This document shows, in pieces, positions 16,201 to 22,869 of a stretch of DNA of 27,589 nt. The translations under genes were made by a program, and so were the position numbers. The DNA lies in assembly GCA_964607795.1 (NCBI GenBank), contig CAZSLA010000011.1, positions 1 through 27,589 on the forward strand, given 5' to 3'. Source of the DNA: DYGT01 sp964607795. GTDB taxonomy: Bacteria > Patescibacteriota > Microgenomatia > UBA8517. How positions within the stretch are numbered: position 1 is the first letter of the stretch; the number at the start of each line of letters is the position of its first letter. The notes beneath the pieces are model-generated. The model made no database searches. It was not told the origin of the DNA and worked only from the letters and a program-made list of their open reading frames with translations.

Positions 16201-16345
16201 AGAGCCCCAAGAAGGCGAGCTTATGATTTACTACCAGCCCCAAGATAATTATAAATTAGGGATGCTTGTCACCTTGCTTGCGCTCGTAAGCACCATCCCC
16301 GCTTTGATTATTTTTGACCATTTAAAGCGCAAATCTGGTATATAA
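13202..16345 (+). CDS. very large GT-C-like membrane protein with extracytoplasmic C-terminal region
   Basis: This 1047-residue protein has about 11-13 hydrophobic segments in its first ~440 residues, then ~570 mostly polar residues, one last helix (~1017-1037) and a short basic tail. The first loop holds ILGHDSGFFLDASERL (~32-47), followed by WMPYEGLGVDYSLYRAFLLTLFPHAFF (~54-80). This acidic first loop and topology recall AftD-like arabinofuranosyltransferases (DUF3367) and YfhO-like proteins, both GT-C. The polar part should lie outside the membrane and carries a CSRC pair (Cys633, Cys636). I cannot name its domains, although the last ~150 residues look beta-rich. It may be an oligosaccharide or arabinan-type transferase, or a structural relative without known activity. 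The start overlaps the previous gene by 14 nt. Confidence 0.7.
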   Translation: MKSIREQKFLETFFLFLLSLTPLFWLKNGEIILGHDSGFFLDASERLKTYLYAWMPYEGLGVDYSLYRAFLLTLFPHAFFAFITGSLAWAQKLSFVFWFFIMAMAMYAFADWLQPKKKAWPFRVLASTFYIYNFFILQGWFIAERAKFSLYAALPLLFLILFKTQNRELSILKGGVFFALVLFFLNGGGSPPLYGFVILALLVFYFYFFIKSLFSKNFTLIKRTTLIYSFFILSAALINCYWLYPLFKYYYSAYFVELGSRGGIAGQLEWLLETSKHTSWFNLIRLQGIPSWYSKHPYSGWFVNSKLTLVISLFVPLVILAGLIKSRFLRKIKTKEKDVLIICFLFLFISLIFAAGSHPPLGFIYVFATKHLPGFAIFRNAFYKFAAGLWFSEILLFSYFVNHLTYQFKYRRYLASLVIIGILVFHYPYFGSHIFTLNSQFATKLKVPEYVYQMSDYVAQNTPKDSRILLVPPIDPKTNVDAYDWGFYSIDSLPKSALNRSVIGGGSFANLYHAIAEGDSALTSLYFNLYGIDKLLWRGDVLYPESSKTAFDFKEMKTNLEHMDFVESEYESGEWVLYGVNKVSDKIWLADKVIATNADISFALKMTKAEHPAFVDLSNYDSTLQALLLVPSCSRCNFNYGMEPDPFLFIPKIKYKPGSLKYRISHFWEQKRYTKAVSPAAKIDVLLVNLSKRVGEMHKFGREDKLKEEYQKGIVGLKQHFDELADADKIFYSSRIIEYLEAHMNYIGNEADYVSYFEPWLWETENYENIKMFVGVPNSDMYDIRGTSGQLEIEGNIITGGQVYLEEGVHKIAVSRPRPRSIISGVALNKTFQSEFDFPLSQLEPEKPYLLTFNYALQSEAPVFLMVENGSRYEEIKLINDAKAHDFSYLFSVSDRASLRFFTKIDGNKVGLQLENLELSEFSLPELYFYKDNSNSVASANLNYTMTSPVEYSVKIDAGTADQKALLIFNESYSQGWQLRGVGEAEHIKVNGFANGWVIEEPQEGELMIYYQPQDNYKLGMLVTLLALVSTIPALIIFDHLKRKSGI

Positions 16346-16346
16346 T
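16341..16346 (+). promoter_or_regulatory. possible -10 element upstream of 16356
   Basis: A perfect TATAAT spans the stop codon of the preceding gene and ends 9 nt before the ATG at 16356 (12 nt before the second ATG at 16359). Transcription from it would leave a leader of only about 3-6 nt. The spacing is looser than at 10238, 10259, 22870 and 26286, so confidence is lower. Confidence 0.4.
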
Positions 16347-16355
16347 TAGCTTGTA

Positions 16356-17276
16356 ATGATGAAATATTCGGTTGTTGTTCCTGTTTTTAACGAAGCGGGC
16401 AATGTAACAAGCCTCTATAAAGAGGTAGTGGATGCCTTGGATAAATTAAAAAAGCCCTATGAAATTATTTTTGTTAATGACGGCTCGACAGACGGAACAG
16501 GCAAGAAGCTTAAAAAGCTAAAGCCCATAAAGATCATCAATTTTAGAAAGAATTTTGGTCAGTCTGCGGCTCTTGACGCCGGTATAAAATATGCTAAGGG
16601 CGAGGTGGTTATTACTTTGGACGGAGACGGTCAGAACGACCCTGGCGATATCCCCAATCTGCTAAAAAAACTAGATGACAACTGCGATGCGGTTTGTGGC
16701 TGGCGCTACAAGCGAAAAGATACGTTAGCAAAACGCTTTATCTCTAAAGGTGCAAAAAAGCTGCGTGGGTTTTTGGTTAAAGATGGAGTACACGATGCGG
16801 GCTGCACATTGAGAGTATATAAAAAAGAGTGTTTCGAAGGTTTGGATCTCTATGGTGAGATGCACAGGATGATACCAGCGCTTCTGCGCTGGAGGGGATT
16901 TAAAGTTTGCGAGGTAAAAGTAAACCACAGGCAAAGAACTCATGGTGAAACAAAATACAATTGGCGAAGGATAATCAAGGGGTTTATAGATATGCTCCAA
17001 GTTTGGTTCTGGCGTAAATACGAGAACAGGCCACTATATTTATTCGGTACGACAGGGCTTGCGCTAATACTGCTGTCAGTTTTGACACTAGTTGCTCTGG
17101 CAATCGCCCGCCTTTTTGCAGGATATAGTCTGTCTGACAAGATATGGCCTTTAGTAGGTCTGGGTGGACTTATAGCAGGCATTCAATTTTTAATATTCGG
17201 GATTCTCGCTGATCTCATAATTAAAAATCGTAGTGGCGGCAGATACTACAATATAAAGGAAATAATTGAGCGATGA
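16356..17276 (+). CDS. polyprenyl-phosphate GT2 glycosyltransferase (DPM1/GtrB-like)
   Basis: A 306-residue GT2 enzyme with two C-terminal membrane helices (~230-252 and ~265-288). Motifs are VVVPVFNEAGN (6-16), FVNDGSTDGT (39-48), RKNFGQSAALDAGIKYAKG (64-82), TLDGDGQNDP (87-96) and HDAGCTLRVYKKE (~146-158). The DGDGQNDP and AGCTLR elements are typical of polyprenyl-phosphate sugar synthases. It would make a lipid-phosphate sugar at the inner membrane face for export-side GT-C enzymes. It is paralogous to the minus-strand gene at 9303-10238 but differs at most non-motif positions, so the two may use different sugars. ATG codons at 16356 and 16359 are both possible starts. The end overlaps the next gene in ATGA. 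Confidence 0.9.
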   Translation: MMKYSVVVPVFNEAGNVTSLYKEVVDALDKLKKPYEIIFVNDGSTDGTGKKLKKLKPIKIINFRKNFGQSAALDAGIKYAKGEVVITLDGDGQNDPGDIPNLLKKLDDNCDAVCGWRYKRKDTLAKRFISKGAKKLRGFLVKDGVHDAGCTLRVYKKECFEGLDLYGEMHRMIPALLRWRGFKVCEVKVNHRQRTHGETKYNWRRIIKGFIDMLQVWFWRKYENRPLYLFGTTGLALILLSVLTLVALAIARLFAGYSLSDKIWPLVGLGGLIAGIQFLIFGILADLIIKNRSGGRYYNIKEIIER

Positions 17277-18394
17277 AGCGAGTCCTGATGCTCAATTATG
17301 AATTTCCGCCGCTTGGTGGAGGTACTGCAAATGCCAATTGGTATTTATTAAAAGAATACTCAAAAATAAAAGACCTTGAGATTGATTTAGTGGTCTCTTC
17401 AAGTAGTATTCACAAAATCGAGCAGTTTTCGGACAGAATAAAAGTTCACTATCTGGATATTGGAAAAAACAACAATAACCTGCAGTACCAAAGTTATAAA
17501 GATGTATTTATTTATGGTTATAAATCTTTATTTTATTGCTGGAAGCTGAGACTAGCAAACAATTATGATCTGGTGCATGCGTTTTATGGGATGCCTTGCG
17601 GGGTGGTGGCGATGCTATTGTTCAAGCCCTATATTGTATCCCTCAGAGGATCTGATGTTCCCTTTTATAGCAAGCGTTTTAATTTATTGGATAAATATTT
17701 TTTGGTGCATGTAAATAAATTAGTCTGGAGTAGGGCCAAATATGTTGTGGCAAACTCGGACGACCTAAAGAAGCTTGCCTTAAAAACAACCCCAAACCTC
17801 GATATAAAAGTTATTCCTAACGGAGTAGACACGGATTTTTATAAACCGGATAAAAGGATCAAAAAAGAGAAGACCATTCTTTTTGTGGGCAGGCTTATTC
17901 CCAGAAAGCGCGTGGATATACTTATTTCTGCATTCGCAAAGCTACCGGAAAATTTAAGTAAAGACTGGAAAGTATGGGTAGTAGGCGACGGGCCGGAGAG
18001 AACTAACCTAAAATATCTAGCTAGAAAACTGAGAATCGAAAAAAAAGTCAGATTTTTTGGGCATTTAGATAAAAATAAATTAAGAAAGATTTATCAGAAA
18101 GCTTCCGTTTATGTACTTGCTTCAAAAAACGAGGGCATGAGTAATACAGTGCTCGAAGCCATGGCCTGTGGCTTGCCAGTGTTGGTGACTGATACTGGAG
18201 ATGCTAGCAAATTTTTAAAATCTAAATACCAGTTATTCTCGAAGCAGTATGACCTTGTTAGTCTGCTAAATAAGACTCTTAGTCATGAGAGCGATAGAGT
18301 TAAATTAGCGCTAAGATCAAGGTCTATAATTACAGAAATGAAATGGAGTACTGCTGCCGAAAACTATAGTAAAATTTATAAAGAGATATGTTAA
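17273..18394 (+). CDS. GT4 family glycosyltransferase
   Basis: A 373-residue GT-B enzyme of normal length. The N-terminus MKRVLMLNYEFPPLGGGTANA has the Gly-rich acceptor loop (~14-17). IVSLRGSDVPFY (~122-133) and VIPNGVDTDFY (~181-191) mark the domain linker, and TILFVGRLIPRKRVDILI (~201-218) opens the donor domain. The donor site EGMSNTVLEAMACGLPVLV has both glutamates of E-x7-E (Glu287 and Glu295), so it looks active. It should act in the cytosol on a lipid-linked glycan. The base composition is ordinary at its start and becomes A+T-richer toward its end, where the AT-rich cassette begins. It overlaps its upstream neighbour in ATGA and its downstream neighbour by 7 nt. Confidence 0.92.
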   Translation: MKRVLMLNYEFPPLGGGTANANWYLLKEYSKIKDLEIDLVVSSSSIHKIEQFSDRIKVHYLDIGKNNNNLQYQSYKDVFIYGYKSLFYCWKLRLANNYDLVHAFYGMPCGVVAMLLFKPYIVSLRGSDVPFYSKRFNLLDKYFLVHVNKLVWSRAKYVVANSDDLKKLALKTTPNLDIKVIPNGVDTDFYKPDKRIKKEKTILFVGRLIPRKRVDILISAFAKLPENLSKDWKVWVVGDGPERTNLKYLARKLRIEKKVRFFGHLDKNKLRKIYQKASVYVLASKNEGMSNTVLEAMACGLPVLVTDTGDASKFLKSKYQLFSKQYDLVSLLNKTLSHESDRVKLALRSRSIITEMKWSTAAENYSKIYKEIC

Positions 18395-19728
18395 GAAAAC
18401 AAATTATTTTTGCTCTTTTCCGGTTAGATGGCGCTAATATAGCCAGTCTATATAAAAAAATGAAAAATATTGAATTTGCTTCTAAAAAAGAATTGATCGG
18501 ATATCAAAACAGAGAAATTCAATATTTACTTGATTATGCATATAAACACGTTCCATATTATTTCGATTTGTTTAACAAAATTGGAATAGTCAATAAGAAT
18601 GTTGTCGATCGAAAATATTTTGATAAGATTCCTCCGCTGACAAAAGAAATAATAAGGAAAGAGGGGAAGAGAATGTACTCTGACGATATAAGGATTATTA
18701 AACATTATGTTAATACTTCGGGAGGAAGCACTGGTGAACCTATAAAAATTATTCAGGATTTTGATTACCGAGATAAGTCGTGGGCAAATAAAATCTTGTA
18801 TTGCGAAATGATCGGAAAGCAACTGGGAGAGAAAGAAATTAAATTATGGGGTTCTGAAAGGGACATCTTTCAAGGCTCTGAGAGCTATCGTTCACAATTG
18901 CAGAACTGGATTTATAACAGAAGATTACTTAACAGTTTTAGGATGACAGAAAAACAAAAAGAATACTATATCGATGAAATAAATAAATTTAAGCCAGTTT
19001 CGATTTGGGCATACATAGATTCAATTTACGAGTTAGCTAGATTTATAGATATAAAGGGTAAGGCCATACATTCTCCTAAAACAATATTAGTAACGGCTGG
19101 TACCGTTGAATTGGAAATCCAGAGATATATAGCAAGCATCTTTAACGCTCCTGTGTATAACCAGTATGGTTCACGAGAGGTAGGCGACATGGCGGTAGAG
19201 TGTCCTGCTAAAAACGGCCTGCATGTATTCGATTACCTATATAAATTTGAGATTTTAGACAAAGATTTAAAATCCTTGAAAAACAATGAGATTGGTGAAG
19301 TTTATGTTACTCCACTGATGAATTATGTAATGCCGCTAATCCGTTATAAGATTGGTGATACCGCCTCATGGAGTAACATGACAAAGTGTTCCTGTGGTAG
19401 AAATACACCATTAATCAATAATGTTCATGGGAGGGTAACGAATCATTTTATAAAGAAAGATGGCACCGTTGTGCATGGTGAATACTTTACACACCTTTTT
19501 TATTTTAGAAAATGGGTCAAAAAATTTAAGGTAATACAAAACGATTATAATACCATTGAGTGTCTCGTGGTTTTAGACGGGAAACCTGACAAAAATGATG
19601 AAAAAGATATCAGCCAGAAAATTAGACTGGTTATGGGGAAAGATTGCGCAGCTAAATTTAGGTATGTTAGATATATCCCGCCTTCTAAATCGGGCAAATA
19701 TCTATATACAGAAAGTAAGATTAGATGA
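18388..19728 (+). CDS. CapK/PaaK-like adenylate-forming enzyme
   Basis: A 446-residue member of the phenylacetate-CoA ligase-like branch of the ANL superfamily, close to the CapK type found in capsule clusters. The ATP-binding loop is NTSGGSTGEP (109-118). NQYGSREVGDMAVEC (258-272) follows, with the Y-G-x-x-E adenylate motif. Later come VMPLIRYKIGDTASW (~314-328), CSCGRN (334-339) and HGRVTNHFIKKDG, the hinge to the small C-terminal domain. Cys272, Cys334 and Cys336 may bind metal, as in some PaaK relatives. The substrate is unknown; in glycan loci such proteins are thought to activate an acyl or amino-acyl group for attachment. Base composition is A+T-rich and Arg is mostly AGA/AGG, unlike genes before 17 kb. 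It overlaps upstream by 7 nt and downstream in ATGA. Confidence 0.85.
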   Translation: MLRKQIIFALFRLDGANIASLYKKMKNIEFASKKELIGYQNREIQYLLDYAYKHVPYYFDLFNKIGIVNKNVVDRKYFDKIPPLTKEIIRKEGKRMYSDDIRIIKHYVNTSGGSTGEPIKIIQDFDYRDKSWANKILYCEMIGKQLGEKEIKLWGSERDIFQGSESYRSQLQNWIYNRRLLNSFRMTEKQKEYYIDEINKFKPVSIWAYIDSIYELARFIDIKGKAIHSPKTILVTAGTVELEIQRYIASIFNAPVYNQYGSREVGDMAVECPAKNGLHVFDYLYKFEILDKDLKSLKNNEIGEVYVTPLMNYVMPLIRYKIGDTASWSNMTKCSCGRNTPLINNVHGRVTNHFIKKDGTVVHGEYFTHLFYFRKWVKKFKVIQNDYNTIECLVVLDGKPDKNDEKDISQKIRLVMGKDCAAKFRYVRYIPPSKSGKYLYTESKIR

Positions 19729-20447
19729 TGGTTAATTCGCAGTTATCAAATACGTCCCACGATAGAAATTTGTGGAATTATTTTCAATCAGGAAAAAACT
19801 GTGATAAATTCAGTGACGCAAAATGTAGATTGGATATTATCCTAAAGAAAATAAGAAAACAGAACAAATCAGGCAAGGTGTTAGAGATAGGATTAGGAGA
19901 TGGTTACCTTACCAGGCAGTTGTTTCTGTTGGGTTATGATGTTACAGGCCTTGACATTTCAGACGTGAATATTAAAAGGCTTAGAAAAGAGATGAAGAAT
20001 GCCACTTTAATTATAGGAAACATAAATAATATGCCTTTTAGAGATGAGTCTTTTGATGTAATTATTGCTACGGAATTAATTGAACACCTTAACAATAAGG
20101 ATCTTGCAAAAGGCTTAAAAGAAATGAAAAGATGTTTAAGGAAAGGTGGCATGTTTATAGTTACTGTTCCTGCAGATGAGGTGCTAGAAGATTCTATGAT
20201 ATTTTGCCCAAACTGTAAATTTTTATTCCATAGATATGGTCATAGGCAGAGTTTTTCCAAAGCAAGACTGGAAAGTATATTTTTAAATTATTTTCAGAAC
20301 TATAAAGTTACGAAATTTCTGGAAATCGGAAGCAATGTAAATATTTGTGAAAAAATAAAATATATAATCAAAATGAAGTTGGCAAATTTGTCTTATAGAT
20401 ATTTTTCTTCTTTTTCAGGAAGGTTTATGATTGTAGGCTTCAAGTAA
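19725..20447 (+). CDS. class I SAM-dependent methyltransferase with CxxC motif
   Basis: A 240-residue methyltransferase. Motif I is VLEIGLGDG (52-60), followed by VTGLDISD (73-80), IGNINNMPFRDESFD (97-111) and ATELIEHL (115-122). Downstream of the fold comes FCPNCKFLFHRYGHRQSFS (160-178). This CPNC-x4-HR-x-GHxxSF pattern recurs in methyltransferases of surface-glycan clusters and may hold zinc or shape the active site. The substrate is unknown; a sugar hydroxyl, or the group loaded by the adjacent CapK-like enzyme, are possibilities. Base composition is A+T-rich like its neighbours. It overlaps the CapK-like gene in ATGA, and 5 nt separate it from the flippase. Confidence 0.87.
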   Translation: MMVNSQLSNTSHDRNLWNYFQSGKNCDKFSDAKCRLDIILKKIRKQNKSGKVLEIGLGDGYLTRQLFLLGYDVTGLDISDVNIKRLRKEMKNATLIIGNINNMPFRDESFDVIIATELIEHLNNKDLAKGLKEMKRCLRKGGMFIVTVPADEVLEDSMIFCPNCKFLFHRYGHRQSFSKARLESIFLNYFQNYKVTKFLEIGSNVNICEKIKYIIKMKLANLSYRYFSSFSGRFMIVGFK

Positions 20448-20452
20448 CTAGG

Positions 20453-21733
20453 ATGCTTCGATTTATAATATATTTAAAAAAAGTTAAGTATACGTTTGAT
20501 AAGAGTTCCTTTGCTGTTAACCTGAGGTTTCTTGTCCTGGCTGAAATTTTTGCTAGTTTGATTGGTTTTCCTGTAAAGATTTTAGCAGGGAGATATTTGG
20601 GGCCAGTAGAATATGGGAAATATGCTCTAATTCTTGATGTATCTCAGTTTTTAATTATCCCCATAGTGTTTATCCGGACTGCTGCACAAAAATACCTTGC
20701 TGAGAGAAAAGAAGAAAAGAAAAATATTATCGGGAATATCAATTTTATATTTTTTCTGTCGTCTTTTATCTCATTGTTTATACTATATGCGTTAAGAAAA
20801 AGAATCGGGTGGATCATTAACGTTGAAGAAGAACTAATTTGTTGGTCGCTATTTTTATCTCTTGCGAGCGGTTTGTTTTATGTTTATGAATCCATCGGAA
20901 GGGCATTGGGTAGGTATAAATTAGTTGCAAGAATTTCGATAGTAAATTCGATAGTAATTGTGTCTTTGTTTTCGACTTTTGTTTTAATTTTGCGTAATAG
21001 TACATATGTATCATATACAGTTGCTGTTATTGCCTCATTTTTATTTTCAGCGTTTTTATTGTTTGGTTCAATAACCAATCGAGGAAATTTATTTAAGTAC
21101 GACCCCGTTATTATCAGAAAAATCGTGATATATTCATCTATTACCTTAATCGGAAGTTTAACCGGTGCGATAATAGGCAATACAAGTCGTTTTTTTTTAA
21201 ATAAGTACCTTAATATTTATTGGGTAGGGGTGTATTCTGCTTACGTTAACGCTGCGAATATGTTTATCGGAAGGTTTTTCCAATTATTTTTAAATGTATA
21301 CTTCCCAACAATTTCTAGCAAATCAGATAAAATCGGGTTTTTCTTTAAATTTATTAGATCATATAAATATTTACTGGTTTTGGTTTATATAACTACTTTC
21401 ATTTCAATATTATTCGTATTGATGTTATTTGGGAGCGAGTATCCTTTGAAACTAGATATTGCACTCCTCTTTTCGTTAAATATGTGTATATATATTTATT
21501 ATCAGGTTCTTATGTGGACTTTGAATTCGCAGGGAGTACGAGGAGTAAAAGATGTCAGTATAATTTTAATAGTAAACTCAATTCTAAATATCGTGTTGTA
21601 TATTTTATTTATACCGGTTTTAGGTATTTACGGAGTTATTCTATCAACCATCCTAATTAATATAATATTTTCTTTTTATTTTAGATATTTGATTAATAGA
21701 TATATAAATAATAATTATTTTTATGAAAAATGA
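20453..21733 (+). CDS. Wzx/MATE-type polysaccharide flippase (second copy)
   Basis: A 426-residue protein with about 12 membrane spans. The family signature GRYLGPVEYGKYAL (46-59) is clear, and SAYVNAANMFIGRFFQLFLN (~262-281) fits the second-half repeat. It would flip the lipid-linked product of this cassette, independently of the flippase at 2017-3264, to which it is only distantly similar. It is among the most A+T-rich genes in the window: by hand count 20461-20520 has 12 G/C of 60 and 21661-21720 has 4 of 60. The ATG follows the previous stop by 5 nt with only AGG directly in front of it, so translation may depend on coupling. The end overlaps the next gene in ATGA. Confidence 0.88.
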   Translation: MLRFIIYLKKVKYTFDKSSFAVNLRFLVLAEIFASLIGFPVKILAGRYLGPVEYGKYALILDVSQFLIIPIVFIRTAAQKYLAERKEEKKNIIGNINFIFFLSSFISLFILYALRKRIGWIINVEEELICWSLFLSLASGLFYVYESIGRALGRYKLVARISIVNSIVIVSLFSTFVLILRNSTYVSYTVAVIASFLFSAFLLFGSITNRGNLFKYDPVIIRKIVIYSSITLIGSLTGAIIGNTSRFFLNKYLNIYWVGVYSAYVNAANMFIGRFFQLFLNVYFPTISSKSDKIGFFFKFIRSYKYLLVLVYITTFISILFVLMLFGSEYPLKLDIALLFSLNMCIYIYYQVLMWTLNSQGVRGVKDVSIILIVNSILNIVLYILFIPVLGIYGVILSTILINIIFSFYFRYLINRYINNNYFYEK

Positions 21734-22848
21734 AATCACTTAAGATAACATTTATAAGTTTAGGTGCATACCCGTTGTTTAATAATAAAGTTAAAGCAAC
21801 TTTCGGTGGCGCGGAAGTACAGATTTATTTACTGGCCAAGTTTTTGGCCAAAGATAAAAAATTTCGCGTCCAGGTTTTAGTAGGTGATTATGGCCAAAAA
21901 AAAGAGGAGCTGCAGGGCAATATCAAGCTAATAAGGTTAACGAAGAATCCAATATTTAGGGCATTGACATTTTTTCCTCAGAATAAGGTAAATTTCGTAT
22001 ATCAACTAATAAAACTTAATTCTGATGTGTATATACAAAGGTCGGCAAGTGCTGGAACCGGCATTATATGTTTAGTATCAAAGTTGATGCGTAAAAAATT
22101 TATTTATATGACAGCTCATGATATTGACTGCAATGGGCAATTTGAAAAATCGAACAATATTTTTACGTCATGGCTATTCCGTTACGGTATTAGGAATGCA
22201 GATTTAGTCATTACTCAAAGTAAAAGACATGCAAAAATGTTAAATAATCACCATAAAATCGACAGTAAAATTCTAGGATCAAGTTATAGAATCTCAAAAA
22301 AGAATTCCATTGATATTAAACACAAAAAGGGGGTTTTGTGGGTGGCTAGATGTGAGGACTGGAAGCAACCTGAAATTTTTATCGATTTGGCCAGTAAATT
22401 ACCAAGCCTACAGTTCACAATGATATGTCCGCGATCTAATAATCAACCCAAGTATTTTAATTATATAAGAAAAAAAACGGACGAACACCCAAATATAAAA
22501 TTTATTAAATATGTACCATATGGTGAAATTGATCGATACTTTAGGAAGGCTAAAATTTTTGTTAATACTTCGGTCCAGGAAGGGTTTCCTAATACTTATG
22601 TCCAAGCTTTAAAAAACGGTACACCAGTGGTTTCTTTTAGTGTTAATCCTGATAACTTTTTACATAAATATAAATGTGGTTTTGAAGTTGGTAAAGATCT
22701 AACTGAGCTGACAAATAAGATCCAAGTTTTAATGCTTGATACAAAATTATATTTGAATTATGTTAAAAATGCCTATTCCTATGCTAGTAAATTCCACGAT
22801 ATAGACATAAATATTCAGAAATTTAAAGTTTTAGTTCAAAAAATATAA
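21730..22848 (+). CDS. GT4 family glycosyltransferase
   Basis: A 372-residue GT-B protein. The N-terminal loop TFGGAEVQIYLLAKFLA (~24-40) and the stretch FIYMTAHDIDCNG (~121-133) belong to the acceptor domain, and GVLWVARCEDWKQPEIFIDLA (~200-220) opens the donor domain. The donor site EGFPNTYVQALKNGTPVVSF has Glu284, with Gln292 in place of the second Glu; EGFPNTxxQA is a regular subfamily form. It is presumably cytosolic, closing the A+T-rich cassette that also holds the CapK-like enzyme, methyltransferase and flippase. It is followed by a 21-nt gap and what looks like a new promoter, so it probably ends this transcription unit. I see no clear intrinsic terminator in the gap. Confidence 0.9.
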   Translation: MKSLKITFISLGAYPLFNNKVKATFGGAEVQIYLLAKFLAKDKKFRVQVLVGDYGQKKEELQGNIKLIRLTKNPIFRALTFFPQNKVNFVYQLIKLNSDVYIQRSASAGTGIICLVSKLMRKKFIYMTAHDIDCNGQFEKSNNIFTSWLFRYGIRNADLVITQSKRHAKMLNNHHKIDSKILGSSYRISKKNSIDIKHKKGVLWVARCEDWKQPEIFIDLASKLPSLQFTMICPRSNNQPKYFNYIRKKTDEHPNIKFIKYVPYGEIDRYFRKAKIFVNTSVQEGFPNTYVQALKNGTPVVSFSVNPDNFLHKYKCGFEVGKDLTELTNKIQVLMLDTKLYLNYVKNAYSYASKFHDIDINIQKFKVLVQKI

Positions 22849-22854
22849 AGTACC

Positions 22855-22863
22855 TGATAAAAT
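22855..22863 (+). promoter_or_regulatory. extended -10 of a probable leaderless promoter (for 22870)
   Basis: TGATAAAAT (TG-n plus TAAAAT) ends 6 nt before the ATG at 22870, placing the predicted transcription start on the A of the start codon. TTCAAA at 22835-22840 gives a 4/6 match to a -35 at 17 bp. The gap has no Shine-Dalgarno sequence. The TATAAT at 22866-22871 overlaps the ATG and would not serve it. Confidence 0.6.
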
Positions 22864-22869
22864 TGTATA

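Noticed and set aside
20448..20452. A promoter between the methyltransferase and second flippase
   Set aside because: The gap is 5 nt and I see no convincing -10 at the spacing found at other unit starts.
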